Source of the DNA: Coriobacteriia bacterium
Lineage (GTDB): Bacteria; Actinomycetota; Coriobacteriia; WRKU01; WQUG01
Direction of reading: 5' to 3'
Assembly: GCA_009779855.1 (NCBI GenBank)
Contig: WRBC01000001.1
Coordinates: 168,444-232,443, forward strand
Length of the DNA: 64,000 nucleotides
In this document: positions 52,714 through 61,445 of the stretch, piece after piece
Position numbering within the stretch: position 1 is the first letter of the stretch
How the letters are laid out: each line of letters starts with the position of its first letter
Position numbers and translations under genes: made by a program
The notes under the pieces: generated by a model
Seen by the model: the letters and a program-made list of their open reading frames with translations, nothing else
Told to the model about the DNA's origin: nothing
Databases searched by the model: none

Positions 52714-53943
52714 ATGAAACGTAAACTACGCTTTATTTTGGCAGCTATGGCTGCTCTCGCCCTAACTTTCGCCCTTGTTGCCTGCGATGGTGATAATGGT
52801 GGTAGCAACGGTGATACCAATGGTGACAATGGTGACACAACAACCTTTGCTATTGGTTTTGGTGGACCTATTTCACAGGGTGCAGTAAGTTTTGGTCAGG
52901 GTGCACTAAACGCAACGCGTCTAGCTGTTGATCAGGCTAATGCAAGTGATGAAGCACGCGACTTGGGAATCCAGTTTAGGGTTGTTGAGGGTGACGATCA
53001 GTCAGATCCGTCTCTTGCTCCACAGGTAGCTGGTGCTCTTATCTCAGAAAGAGATCTTGTTGGTGTAGTTGGTCACTTTAACTCAGGTGTAACAGATCCT
53101 GCAGGTCTTGTGTACAACGAACACGGTGTAGTTCAGATTAGCTATGGTTCAACCAGGCCAGACCTAACACACATGGGTCGTGAGAACTTCTTCCGTACTT
53201 GCGCAACAGATGCGCTGCAAGGTCCTACTGCTGCAGATTCAGCATGGGAACTAGGTTTCCGTACAGCGGTGCTTATCGATGATTCAAGCCCCTACGGAGA
53301 AGGTCTTGCTGCTGCTTTTAAAGAGCAATGGGAAGAAATCGGTGGAGAAATTCTTCTTGAAGAAAGAACCGCTCAGCAAGAATCAGACTTTGCTCCTGTA
53401 GTTACTAGAGTTAATGCTGCAGATCCAGACTTTGTATTCTTTGCAGGAACGTATGACTCAAGCTCTGGTGCTGGTGCACTCTTTGCTCGTCAGCTAAAAG
53501 ACGGTGGTGTTGAAGCTCCTATGATGGGTGGAGACGGTATCCAGGTTGATGGTTTCATTACTGAAGCTGGTCCACAGTCAGAAGGTACCATTGCAACAAA
53601 GCCAGGTATGCCGATTGAGGACATGCCAGAGGGTGCAGCATTCATTAGTGACTTTGAAGCTGAGTTCGGTGAAGCTCCTGGTGGATTTGACGCTTTCGCA
53701 TTTGACGCAGCAAACGCAATCATCAACGCTGTATTCGAAGTAGCTGAAACAGATGGTGTTGATAGCGTTGCAACTCCAGCGGGACGTAGAGCCATTATCG
53801 AAGTGGTTGCAGGAAACGAGTTCCCTGGTGTAACTGGCCCTGTATCATTTGACGAAAATGGTGACAGTGCTAACCCAATCGTTTCTACCTTCTTGGTATA
53901 CGACGGTGAGTGGATTATACATCCTGACGTCCCTACTCCTTAA
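52714..53943 (+). CDS. livJ: Branched-chain amino-acid ABC transporter substrate-binding lipoprotein
   Basis: Periplasmic-binding-fold (type I) receptor for a hydrophobic amino-acid importer. A lipoprotein signal peptide ends in the lipobox LVAC (Cys about residue 24), followed by a Gly/Asn/Asp linker. The mature domain shows FAIGFGGPISQGAVSFGQGALNATRLAVDQAN and FFRTCATDALQGPTAADSAWELGFRTAVLIDDSSPYGEGLAAAF. 409 residues. It is separated from livH by a 200-base gap with a strong hairpin, as suits a highly expressed receptor. Confidence 0.92.
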   Translation: MKRKLRFILAAMAALALTFALVACDGDNGGSNGDTNGDNGDTTTFAIGFGGPISQGAVSFGQGALNATRLAVDQANASDEARDLGIQFRVVEGDDQSDPSLAPQVAGALISERDLVGVVGHFNSGVTDPAGLVYNEHGVVQISYGSTRPDLTHMGRENFFRTCATDALQGPTAADSAWELGFRTAVLIDDSSPYGEGLAAAFKEQWEEIGGEILLEERTAQQESDFAPVVTRVNAADPDFVFFAGTYDSSSGAGALFARQLKDGGVEAPMMGGDGIQVDGFITEAGPQSEGTIATKPGMPIEDMPEGAAFISDFEAEFGEAPGGFDAFAFDAANAIINAVFEVAETDGVDSVATPAGRRAIIEVVAGNEFPGVTGPVSFDENGDSANPIVSTFLVYDGEWIIHPDVPTP

Positions 53944-53978
53944 TGGATGACGATAGGTAAGTTTTAGTAATCTAATTT

Positions 53979-54020
53979 GCAGACGCATTGACCCAACAAA
54001 CTTGAGGTCAATGCGTCTGC
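53979..54020 (+). other. Long hairpin between livJ and livH
   Basis: Perfect 15-bp arms GCAGACGCATTGACC / GGTCAATGCGTCTGC around 12 bases. There is no T-run afterwards. A second stem (GGCA..TCTGC / GCAGATGCC, about 54059-54105) follows before livH. Probably stabilises livJ mRNA or reduces read-through into the permease genes. Confidence 0.7.
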
Positions 54021-54143
54021 TTACAGTAAACGTTTATTGCAAATGAGCAGTTAGGAGAGGCACGTCTGCATGCATCATCCAGACGGGCTGACCGCAGATG
54101 CCTGCTAGCGTGTTTCTTCTCTGATTAAACAAAAGGTAGCCAT

Positions 54144-55130
54144 ATGGAATTTTTTGTTCAACTCCTCATTGATGGTCTAACCCTAGGGGGAATGTACGCG
54201 CTTATTGCGCTGGGCTTTACCCTCGTCTACGGTATTCTGTTGATGATTAACTTTGCGCATGCAGAGATGTTCATGACTGGTGGCTTCATCGGTTATGGTG
54301 TATTAAATTTATTAGGCAGCGAGTCAACTATTGCTACGGTTAGTGACACCTTGCCCTTTATGAGCTTTCTACAGTCAACGCAGCCGTTCTTTACGACAAC
54401 GGCGGTAGGCTTCATTCTTATGATGTTGCTCACTTTTGGTATCTCTGCGGTGCTTACAGGTTTGCTAGGTATTACTATTGAGCGCTTTGCCTATAGGCCG
54501 CTTAGAAACTCACCTCGTCTGTGCGCCTTGATTTCTGCACTAGGTATGTCACTGTTTTTGCAAAACTTTGTACTGCTTGCAGTTGGTCACAGAATGGTAT
54601 TTCCAACACCAGAGTTTTTGGCAAATCTTGATGCGGTGCCACTGTTTGGAGCAATCAGAATCGCACCTATTGATTTGATTATCTTTATTACCTGTCTTGT
54701 ACTTCTCTTTACACTTGATCGCTTTGTCTCTAAGACCAAGCTAGGTAAAGCTATGCGTGCAACTTCACAGGACAAAGATGCAGCAGGGCTTATGGGGATT
54801 AACATCAACTCGGTTATTGCCCTGACCTTCTTTATTGGTCCGGCTTTAGGTGCAGTAGCAGGTACCTTCTTTGGCTTAAAATACGGTGTTGTTACCTTTA
54901 ACATGGGTCTTTTCCCAGGGATTAAAGCTTTTACAGCAGCAGTACTGGGCGGAATTGGAAACTTACGCGGAGCCATGTTGGGCGGATTTCTTATTGGAGT
55001 CCTAGAGGCCCTGGCATCAGGTTATATCTCGATTGCTTATCGTGATGTAATTACTTTTGCGATTTTGATTTTGATCTTGATCTTTAGACCAGGCGGCTTG
55101 CTTGGAGAGTCTGTAGTAGAGAAGGTGTAG
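54144..55130 (+). CDS. livH: Branched-chain amino-acid ABC transporter permease LivH
   Basis: Membrane permease of the Liv importer, about eight helices. The N-terminus FVQLLIDGLTLGGMYALIALGFTLVYGILLMINFAHAE is the classic LivH opening. The EAA-like cytoplasmic loop is near residues 195-225 (KAMRATSQDKDAAGLMGININ), followed by GIKAFTAAVLGGIGNLRGAMLGGFLIGVLEAL. 328 residues. It precedes livM by four bases. Confidence 0.95.
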   Translation: MEFFVQLLIDGLTLGGMYALIALGFTLVYGILLMINFAHAEMFMTGGFIGYGVLNLLGSESTIATVSDTLPFMSFLQSTQPFFTTTAVGFILMMLLTFGISAVLTGLLGITIERFAYRPLRNSPRLCALISALGMSLFLQNFVLLAVGHRMVFPTPEFLANLDAVPLFGAIRIAPIDLIIFITCLVLLFTLDRFVSKTKLGKAMRATSQDKDAAGLMGININSVIALTFFIGPALGAVAGTFFGLKYGVVTFNMGLFPGIKAFTAAVLGGIGNLRGAMLGGFLIGVLEALASGYISIAYRDVITFAILILILIFRPGGLLGESVVEKV

Positions 55131-55134
55131 AACT

Positions 55135-56418
55135 ATGACTAATACTAAAAATACATCTAATAACACTACTGCAGCCTATGAGGATCAAGCAGTTAAAGGA
55201 AAGGCCTCAAGTGCAGAGGCAATCTTTGGGAATATTGCAAAGCCCATGTTCAGCAGAGGGGGAAATAAGTCCCCGCTTAAGACGGCTCTGACAGCCCTTC
55301 TTCTTGTGTTTCTTTTTGCTCTTCCTATTTATTTGCAAGGTATGGGTGAAGCACTGCTTCTTGCTGCTCTTGTAGGTATTGGGCTCTATGTTATTTTGGC
55401 ACTTGGTCTTAACATTGTAGTGGGATACGCAGGAATGCTGGACTTTGGTCGTATGGCATTCTATGCGGTTGGTACTTATGCGGCGATTATACTTGCTATT
55501 CCTCTTGCAAATTTGCTGGGGGATAGCCTTGAGGGGCTTGTCTTTCCCCTCGTTATGGTTGCTGCGGGTCTCATAGCTGCTTTTGTTGGTTGGTTATTGA
55601 GCCTGCCTGTTATGCGCCTACGCGGCGATTACTTGGCGATTGTAACGCTTGGCTTCGGAGAAATTGTCCGTATTACCATACAGAACAATCCCTTTGGTCT
55701 CACTAATGGTCTACTTGGGCTACCGGACAGAGGTAATGTTTTAGCCTCACCGCCATTCTTTGACTGGCTGCGTGATAATGTGTACTGGGCGCTTGGCAAT
55801 GATTTTTTCTTCACCATGACCAGAAACGTGTACTGGTACTACATGGTACTTATCATGCTTATCGTCGCCATCATTGTGGTGCGCAATCAGGACAATTCAC
55901 GCTTAGGGCGTAGTTGGGCTGCTATGCGTGAAGATGAGGTTGCTGCCTCTGCAATGGGCGTTAACGTCACGAAGGCGAAAACGTGGGCTTTTGTGTTGGG
56001 CGCATTTTGGGGTGGTATTGCAGGTGCCTGCTTTGGATTCTTCCTGGGTGGTATATCTCCAGAACCATTCTCGTTCCTCAATTCAGTTATTGTTCTTGCC
56101 ATCGTAGTAATCGGTGGTATGGGATCAATCCCTGGCGTTCTAGTGGGTGGCGTTCTGATTATGGGCTTCCCAGAGCTTGTTCGCTGGTTTGCTATGAACC
56201 ATCTGGGCCAGGCTGGTGGAGACATCCAGTCTATGGTTGCAAATTTCCGTAATCTTTTCTTGGGACTTCTTATGGTGGTCATGATGGCTGTAAGAACTGA
56301 GGGTATCATTCCCATGAAGCCAAAGTTCCATAAGTTATTTGGAAAAGGTAAGTCTGACAAAGGAGACCACACTGATGCAGTTGTTGGAGCAGCTCCCAAA
56401 GGAGGTGCAGGCTCATGA
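55135..56418 (+). CDS. livM: Branched-chain amino-acid ABC transporter permease LivM
   Basis: Second permease of the Liv importer. The first 55 residues are a hydrophilic, Asn/Thr/Lys-rich extension; helices start near residue 58. Core motifs are GLNIVVGYAGMLDFGRMAFYAVGTYAAI, LRGDYLAIVTLGFGEIVRI, and GRSWAAMREDEVAASAMGVNVTKAKTWAFVLGAFWGGIAGA. The C-terminus is a short charged tail. 427 residues. It overlaps livG by four bases. Confidence 0.95.
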   Translation: MTNTKNTSNNTTAAYEDQAVKGKASSAEAIFGNIAKPMFSRGGNKSPLKTALTALLLVFLFALPIYLQGMGEALLLAALVGIGLYVILALGLNIVVGYAGMLDFGRMAFYAVGTYAAIILAIPLANLLGDSLEGLVFPLVMVAAGLIAAFVGWLLSLPVMRLRGDYLAIVTLGFGEIVRITIQNNPFGLTNGLLGLPDRGNVLASPPFFDWLRDNVYWALGNDFFFTMTRNVYWYYMVLIMLIVAIIVVRNQDNSRLGRSWAAMREDEVAASAMGVNVTKAKTWAFVLGAFWGGIAGACFGFFLGGISPEPFSFLNSVIVLAIVVIGGMGSIPGVLVGGVLIMGFPELVRWFAMNHLGQAGGDIQSMVANFRNLFLGLLMVVMMAVRTEGIIPMKPKFHKLFGKGKSDKGDHTDAVVGAAPKGGAGS

Positions 56419-57374
56419 ATAAGGTAGTAGCAGAACATCAGGGTTACCTGATGCAGGCAACCAATGCAACCATTCAGTTTGGAGGATTGCGTGCGGTTGA
56501 TTCGGTAAATATGAATATTGAAGCTGGCACCATCGTTGCCTTGATTGGCCCTAATGGTGCAGGGAAGACGACATTCTTTAACTTATTGACGGGCATCTAC
56601 ACCCCCACAGAAGGAGAAATCCTTTTTGAGGGAAGATCAGTCTCAGGTAAAAAGACACACGTTATTGCAGACTGGGGCATTAGTCGCACCTTCCAAAACA
56701 TCCGTCTGTTCAAGGAAATGACCGTACTTGAAAATGTTATGGTCGGTCGCCATGTTCGTACAAAGTCAGGATTTTTTGGTGCAACATTTCGCACGCCTTC
56801 TTTTAGGCGCGAGGAGAAGCAGATCCAGGAAGATGCTGAAAGGTGGCTTGAGTTTGTTGGTCTGATTGAGTACGCTAACGACCTTGCCTCTAATCTGCCC
56901 TATGGTGCACAGCGCCGTCTTGAGATAGCACGTGCGTTGGCCACTGAACCAAAGCTAATCTGCTTGGATGAGCCAGCAGCGGGCATGAACGAGTCTGAGA
57001 GTGCAGATCTTGACGATCTTATTCTGCGTATTCGTGATGAGCTTAACATCACGGTATTCCTGATTGAGCACGACATGAAGGTTGTTATGAATCTGGCAGA
57101 ATATATTTACGTGCTGGACTTTGGCAAGTTAATTGCAGAGGGTCTACCTGCAGAGATTCAGTCAAACCCTGCCGTTATCGAAGCCTATCTAGGCCAAGAC
57201 ATGGAAGCGGCTATTAAAGCGAAGAGAAGGGCACTTCTTGAAGCAAGAGGGGAAATAGCACCAGAGACTACTCCAAAGCCAGAAGCTGCGGCGAAGGATC
57301 CTGTCATGATGGACAGCGATGGTGTTGTTATGGTGGCAACTGAAGACAATAAGGAGAAAAACGATGCTGCTTAG
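56415..57374 (+). CDS. livG: Branched-chain amino-acid ABC transporter ATPase LivG, C-terminally extended
   Basis: First ATPase of the Liv importer. Walker A is GPNGAGKTT near residue 44, NIRLFKEMTVLENVMVGRH contains the family block, and the signature region is LPYGAQRRLEIARALATEPKLICLDEPAAGMN. The switch motif is FLIEHDM. Residues about 265-319, after the usual end, form an Ala/Lys/Glu-rich extension (KRRALLEARGEIAPETTPKPEA). 319 residues. It overlaps livF by 11 bases. Confidence 0.95.
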   Translation: MNKVVAEHQGYLMQATNATIQFGGLRAVDSVNMNIEAGTIVALIGPNGAGKTTFFNLLTGIYTPTEGEILFEGRSVSGKKTHVIADWGISRTFQNIRLFKEMTVLENVMVGRHVRTKSGFFGATFRTPSFRREEKQIQEDAERWLEFVGLIEYANDLASNLPYGAQRRLEIARALATEPKLICLDEPAAGMNESESADLDDLILRIRDELNITVFLIEHDMKVVMNLAEYIYVLDFGKLIAEGLPAEIQSNPAVIEAYLGQDMEAAIKAKRRALLEARGEIAPETTPKPEAAAKDPVMMDSDGVVMVATEDNKEKNDAA

Positions 57375-58074
57375 CGTAAAAGATCTACATACCAGCTACG
57401 GCAAAATCCGCGCCATTAAGGGCATCTCCTTTGACGTTGCTGAAGGTGAAATTGTAACCCTAATTGGTGCTAATGGTGCTGGCAAGTCTACAACCTTGCG
57501 TACCTTGAGCGGACTTGAATCACCACACGAAGGCTCGATTACCTTTAATGGTGAAGATATTACGGGCATGAAGCCTCACGATATCACCAAGAAAAGCCTT
57601 ATTCAGGTACCAGAGGGACGCCGTGTTTTCCCTCAGATGACGGTTGCTGAGAACTTAGACATGGGTGCTTTTCTGCGTAATGACAAGGAAAACATCAAGG
57701 AAGACTATGAAAGAGTGTTAACGTTCTTCCCGCGCCTTCAAGAGCGCAAGAATCAGAAGGCTGGAACTCTTTCTGGTGGCGAGCAGCAAATGCTTGCTAT
57801 GGGTCGTGCACTTATGGCAAAGCCAAAGCTTCTTACCTTGGATGAACCTTCCATGGGTCTAGCCCCTGTAATTATCGAGGTAATCTTCGAGATTATCTTG
57901 AAGTTAAACGAAGAGGGAATTACTATTTTGCTGATTGAGCAAAATGCAAACCTTGCCTTGGGTATTTCTGATCGTGGCTATGTAATGGAGACAGGGATTA
58001 TCAAGTTGTCTGGTACGGGGGAAGAGCTTCTTGCTAACGAAGAAGTGCGTAAGGCATATCTAGGTGAAGACTAG
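57364..58074 (+). CDS. livF: Branched-chain amino-acid ABC transporter ATPase LivF
   Basis: Second ATPase. It starts MLLSVKDLHTSYGKIRAIKGISFDV at 57364, with AAGGAG upstream; the track's start at 57319 is inside livG in another frame. Walker A is GANGAGKSTTLRTLSG, then VPEGRRVFPQMTVAENLDMGAF, signature LSGGEQQMLAMGRALMAKPKLLTLDEPSMGLAP and LLIEQNANLAL. 236 residues. The last gene of livJHMGF, followed by a terminator. Confidence 0.96.
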   Translation: MLLSVKDLHTSYGKIRAIKGISFDVAEGEIVTLIGANGAGKSTTLRTLSGLESPHEGSITFNGEDITGMKPHDITKKSLIQVPEGRRVFPQMTVAENLDMGAFLRNDKENIKEDYERVLTFFPRLQERKNQKAGTLSGGEQQMLAMGRALMAKPKLLTLDEPSMGLAPVIIEVIFEIILKLNEEGITILLIEQNANLALGISDRGYVMETGIIKLSGTGEELLANEEVRKAYLGED

Positions 58075-58128
58075 TTCTAGACATATCAAGTTCATGTAAG
58101 TTTATGTCATCTAGAATATTAGAACTTC

Positions 58129-58164
58129 AAAAAAAGAAGAGCTCATTTGAGCTCTTCTTTTTTT
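58129..58164 (+). terminator. Strong terminator after livF, potentially bidirectional
   Basis: A perfect 12-bp stem AAAGAAGAGCTC / GAGCTCTTCTTT with a four-base loop, extended by A/T pairs to about 16 bp and followed by a T-run. The A-run on the other side allows termination on both strands. Confidence 0.95.
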
Positions 58165-58179
58165 GTGGGCTATGGTGAC

Positions 58180-58209
58180 TTGACGAATTTTCTTCCAGCC
58201 AACTATACT
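58180..58209 (+). promoter_or_regulatory. gntR-ABC operon promoter
   Basis: TTGACG (58180-58185), an 18-base spacer and TATACT (58204-58209). The end of the -10 overlaps the inverted repeat operator. Confidence 0.7.
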
Positions 58210-58229
58210 ACATTACATAAGTAATGTAG
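58208..58229 (+). promoter_or_regulatory. Operator inverted repeat for the GntR/YtrA regulator
   Basis: Perfect 9-bp arms CTACATTAC / GTAATGTAG around four bases, beginning within the -10 box and 32 bases before the gntR start. Position and symmetry fit a dimeric repressor that blocks its own promoter. Confidence 0.75.
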
Positions 58230-58261
58230 TTGCATGATGTTGCGCTAGGGAGGCATGGCAC

Positions 58262-58651
58262 GTGCGGGTTGATTTTAACAGTATCAAACCCATCTATCTT
58301 CAAGTTGCAGAAGCAATAGAAGATGACATTATCGTGGGGCGTCTAGCAGAAGGCAGTCCCGCATACTCTCAGTTAATCCTCTCTAAAGAATTAGGAATAA
58401 ACCCAGCAACGGCCGCAAAGGGTATTAATGCTCTGGTGCAAAAGGGCATCCTTGTAAAAGAGCGCGGCAAGTCAATGATGGTGGCAAGTGGTGCGAAGAC
58501 TACATTGGTATCTCAGCGGCAAAAAAATGGATTACAGTCCCTTGTAGACGAATTGGTCGCAGAAGCACAAAAAATCGAACTGTCGAAAGATGATGTCGTG
58601 GCGATGATTGATAGATGCTATTCTCAAGAAGAAAAGGGAGCTGCCGCATGA
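58262..58651 (+). CDS. GntR family regulator, YtrA subfamily
   Basis: Small one-domain GntR repressor (129 residues). GTG start with GGGAGG upstream. The winged helix is at residues 10-75: PIYLQVAEAIEDDIIVGRLAEGSPAYSQLILSKELGINPATAAKGINALVQKGILVKERG. A short helical C-terminus follows with no effector domain, as in YtrA regulators, which typically control an adjacent ABC transporter. The stop overlaps the ABC ATPase start (ATGA). The inverted repeat upstream suggests autorepression. The inducing signal is unknown. Confidence 0.9.
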   Translation: MRVDFNSIKPIYLQVAEAIEDDIIVGRLAEGSPAYSQLILSKELGINPATAAKGINALVQKGILVKERGKSMMVASGAKTTLVSQRQKNGLQSLVDELVAEAQKIELSKDDVVAMIDRCYSQEEKGAAA

Positions 58652-59556
58652 ATAATTATGCAATCGTAGCAGAGGGCCTTTCAAAGAGGTTTGGCAAGAA
58701 GCAGGTTCTTACTGATTTTAGCTTCACGATAGATGCAGTGGGAATCACAGGTCTTTTAGGTCGCAACGGGTCAGGAAAGACAACGCTCATGAAGATTTGT
58801 GCTGGACACATAACTAAAACTTCTGGTGAACTGAAAGTGTGGGGGGCAACTCCATTGAATAACCTATCCGCACGTAGCAGACTAGTTTATTCAAGTCATG
58901 ATGTTTCCTATTCAGGTGGACTTACTTTAGGCGTCATTCTTGCAGATTACCAATTGTTGTTTCCTGACTTTGATATGCTTTTTGCCCAAAAGCTGCTGGA
59001 TTACTTCACCATCAACGTCAATGGTAAGTATTCCAAGGCTTCACAAGGGGTAAAGAGCCTTTTTAATTTTATCTGTGCTCTTGCTGCGCGCACCCCACTA
59101 ACTATGTTTGATGAGCCTACATTAGGCATGGACACAACTGTGCGCAAAGCAGTTTGTGAAATCCTTATCAGGGAATATAATGAACATCCTCGAGCATTTG
59201 TAATATCTAGCCATCTTATGTCAGAGATGGAGAGCTTTCTTGACGCAGTCATGATTATTGATCAAGGTAACTTAGTGTTGCATGAAAGTGTCGATACTAT
59301 GCGACAGAAAGCCTATCAGCTGGAGGGCGAAGCTGAAGTTCTCAATGCCTTCATAGCGGGTAGAAATGTTATCTACAGAACAAGATCAGAGCTTACTAAT
59401 TTGGCTATCATCTATGAGGCTGCGTGCGATCAAACCATCATTGAGGCCTGTGCAGCAGGTCTGCTGCTAAAGGGCCTGAGTCCAGAGTCTCTTTATATGT
59501 ATCTAAGTCGCGAGACTAAGGGGGGTGAACTGGCATGCTTATGGGAAACACCGTAA
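58648..59556 (+). CDS. ABC transporter ATP-binding protein (YtrB-like)
   Basis: ATPase subunit. The start is ATG 58648 (MNNYAIVAEGLSKRFGKK), overlapping the gntR stop; the track start at 58615 is in the regulator. Walker A is GRNGSGKTT near residue 39. The signature region is diverged (SQGVKSLFNFICALAARTPLTMFDEPTLGMDTT), lacking a standard LSGGQ, which is common among single-substrate exporters of this group. The switch is VISSHLMSEME. 302 residues. Works with the permease that overlaps its end. Confidence 0.87.
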   Translation: MNNYAIVAEGLSKRFGKKQVLTDFSFTIDAVGITGLLGRNGSGKTTLMKICAGHITKTSGELKVWGATPLNNLSARSRLVYSSHDVSYSGGLTLGVILADYQLLFPDFDMLFAQKLLDYFTINVNGKYSKASQGVKSLFNFICALAARTPLTMFDEPTLGMDTTVRKAVCEILIREYNEHPRAFVISSHLMSEMESFLDAVMIIDQGNLVLHESVDTMRQKAYQLEGEAEVLNAFIAGRNVIYRTRSELTNLAIIYEAACDQTIIEACAAGLLLKGLSPESLYMYLSRETKGGELACLWETP

Positions 59557-60953
59557 AGGCAGAATTTGTTAATGCTACTAAACTGTTCAAGCTAAAATTG
59601 AGAGATTCGCGCAGAGGGATTCTTTTAGCACTGATTGCTATGTTTGCATTGGTTATTCTGAATGGGCTTATGGTATGGCGAGGGTTTGCAGACAGTACAG
59701 ACACCCTTGCCAGCCAGAGCATGTTTGATTTTTCCGCACTTCTGCTTATTTTGGCTCCCATAGCAATTGCTTTCATATTTTGGCAGGAGGCTACAGGGAA
59801 GAATTCAATCTATCCGCAAACTAGTATAAGCCGCTTTATCTCATCGCAGATGCTCAGTTTCTTCTTAGTGTTCGCTGCTTTGGGTATTGTGTTGGTGCTC
59901 TACTTGTTGATGTCGGGTATTTTTTCGTTGGTGAGTATCTGGCAACCGAATTTTATATTGGGCTACAGCTTCAATGCGAGCTTTCTTGCTTTAGGATTTT
60001 TGGCAGCACTTTTCTTTTTGTTTATGGTCACTACGGCATTTTCCTTTCTTGCTGTACTTGTCAAAGCATTTAGATTCTATGTGGTGATTCCCCTTATTGG
60101 CTCTATTCTGTTTGTGCTGCTATTTCCGATACTTTACGCATCCAGAGCCATGCCTTTTCTCGATTTTCTTTATGCACCATCGGTGTTGCTAGAACGCTCT
60201 TTTACCTACCTTTATTTAGGACCCCAGACCTTAGTTTCGTTTCTCGCGGCTTGTTTACTTACGAGTATTGTATTAATCGCAGTGGGACTTATTCTCAAGC
60301 ACTTTAAGTTAGATGAAAGAGGTGCAGACCAGGCTCAGTGGGCATTGGCAATGGCCTATGTTTCTTGCGTGATGGTGATATTGGTCGTAGGGGCTTCTTC
60401 ATACTTAGGGGACGAGGTTTACCTGTATCCGAGCTCAGCCTCTGACGTTTTTCCTCAGGAGACACAAACGATAATAATCGATACTCCCGCAAGGGAGGGT
60501 GCGACTATGCAAATTATGGCGCTTAGTTACCATAGAGGCAGTTCAGATGACTTTGAAATGGGTAGCGGCACTCTGGGCAGTGACTTTGTGATGACCGGTG
60601 GTTCTTTAGGTGGCGATTTAAGTATTCGATACGATAAAGGCTTTGCCTTTGAGTGGCTAAGTGAGGACTATGCTGACTCTAGGCCCGTATCTTCTGGACG
60701 ACAGGTTGTCTTTGAGTATACGCCAGCATTGTTTGATATGAGCAGCGAAAAGTTGCTAGAGCTGACACAACCAGCACTTCATGTAAGCCAAAGTAAAGAC
60801 GAATTTTCAAACAACCAAGATTTAATCATCAGTCACAGTTACGAGGGTGAAGGGGCTGTACTATTTGTGCCTATCTGGTCAATGATGGGTTTAATTCGTG
60901 AAAATGCAAGAAATTCATATCCAACGATTGAAGTAACTGTAGCTGCAGAATGA
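59535..60953 (+). CDS. ABC transporter membrane protein with external C-terminal domain, substrate unknown
   Basis: Partner of the ATPase upstream (22-base overlap). Six to seven hydrophobic helices occupy about residues 28-270, another near 275-298 (ALAMAYVSCVMVILVVGASSYLG), and residues about 300-472 form an extracytoplasmic, beta-rich domain without cysteines. I do not recognise the C-terminal domain. YtrA-regulated exporters often respond to cell-envelope stress, so a protective or lipid-related role is plausible but unproven. Confidence 0.75.
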   Translation: MLMGNTVKAEFVNATKLFKLKLRDSRRGILLALIAMFALVILNGLMVWRGFADSTDTLASQSMFDFSALLLILAPIAIAFIFWQEATGKNSIYPQTSISRFISSQMLSFFLVFAALGIVLVLYLLMSGIFSLVSIWQPNFILGYSFNASFLALGFLAALFFLFMVTTAFSFLAVLVKAFRFYVVIPLIGSILFVLLFPILYASRAMPFLDFLYAPSVLLERSFTYLYLGPQTLVSFLAACLLTSIVLIAVGLILKHFKLDERGADQAQWALAMAYVSCVMVILVVGASSYLGDEVYLYPSSASDVFPQETQTIIIDTPAREGATMQIMALSYHRGSSDDFEMGSGTLGSDFVMTGGSLGGDLSIRYDKGFAFEWLSEDYADSRPVSSGRQVVFEYTPALFDMSSEKLLELTQPALHVSQSKDEFSNNQDLIISHSYEGEGAVLFVPIWSMMGLIRENARNSYPTIEVTVAAE

Positions 60954-61088
60954 CTGCAGTATAAGCAGCTAAAAGAGTGGAGGCATAAAGCGCGGCAAGA
61001 AGCTAGCTAGGCAAAAAGGGGTACCCCTGTCCAAGGTTTAGCCCCTATTGAATAAAAAGTAGAACTACAAAACAGACAGGAGAGAGCT

Positions 61089-61433
61089 ATGCCACTAAGA
61101 AACGCTGACGTTATGAAGTTTTTGGCAGTTTGGGAAATGGTTCATGAAATGGCTGACGAAGGAATGAAAGCTTCGATTGAGCGCGGTAAGACAACCGAGA
61201 AAGGCGAGATGGCTAGCGATCCGGGTGCTTTTGTAGATGGGCTAGCTGCAATCATTGATGAAAAGAAAGATGCGATAAAGGCTGAACTAATCGAAGGTAA
61301 AGATGCAGAATTTGATAAGGATGATAGCGCTACCGCACGTGCTGTAGATGAGGTGCGCTTTGAGGTTGCAGAACTGCGTGGCAAGCTAGAATCAATGAGC
61401 GCGACACTTGATGCCATTCAGGCAAAACTGTAA
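61089..61433 (+). CDS. Small helical protein paired with an ABC1 kinase, unknown function
   Basis: A 114-residue, highly charged, helical protein with a good AGGAGAGAG site. No signal peptide or membrane span. N-terminus NADVMKFLAVWEMVHEMADEGMKA; the C-terminal 30 residues (DEVRFEVAELRGKLESMSATLDAIQAKL) show heptad spacing, suggesting a phasin-like coiled coil. It ends 12 bases before the ABC1 kinase gene, so it probably acts with it. The preceding 135 bases hold a GGGGTACCCC palindrome (about 61017) but no clear terminator or promoter. Confidence 0.72.
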   Translation: MPLRNADVMKFLAVWEMVHEMADEGMKASIERGKTTEKGEMASDPGAFVDGLAAIIDEKKDAIKAELIEGKDAEFDKDDSATARAVDEVRFEVAELRGKLESMSATLDAIQAKL

Positions 61434-61445
61434 GGTCTGATTCTT

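Noticed and set aside
52500-52838. Small ORFs on both strands before livJ
   Set aside because: No ribosome-binding site, no recognisable composition, and they overlap the livJ leader and start.
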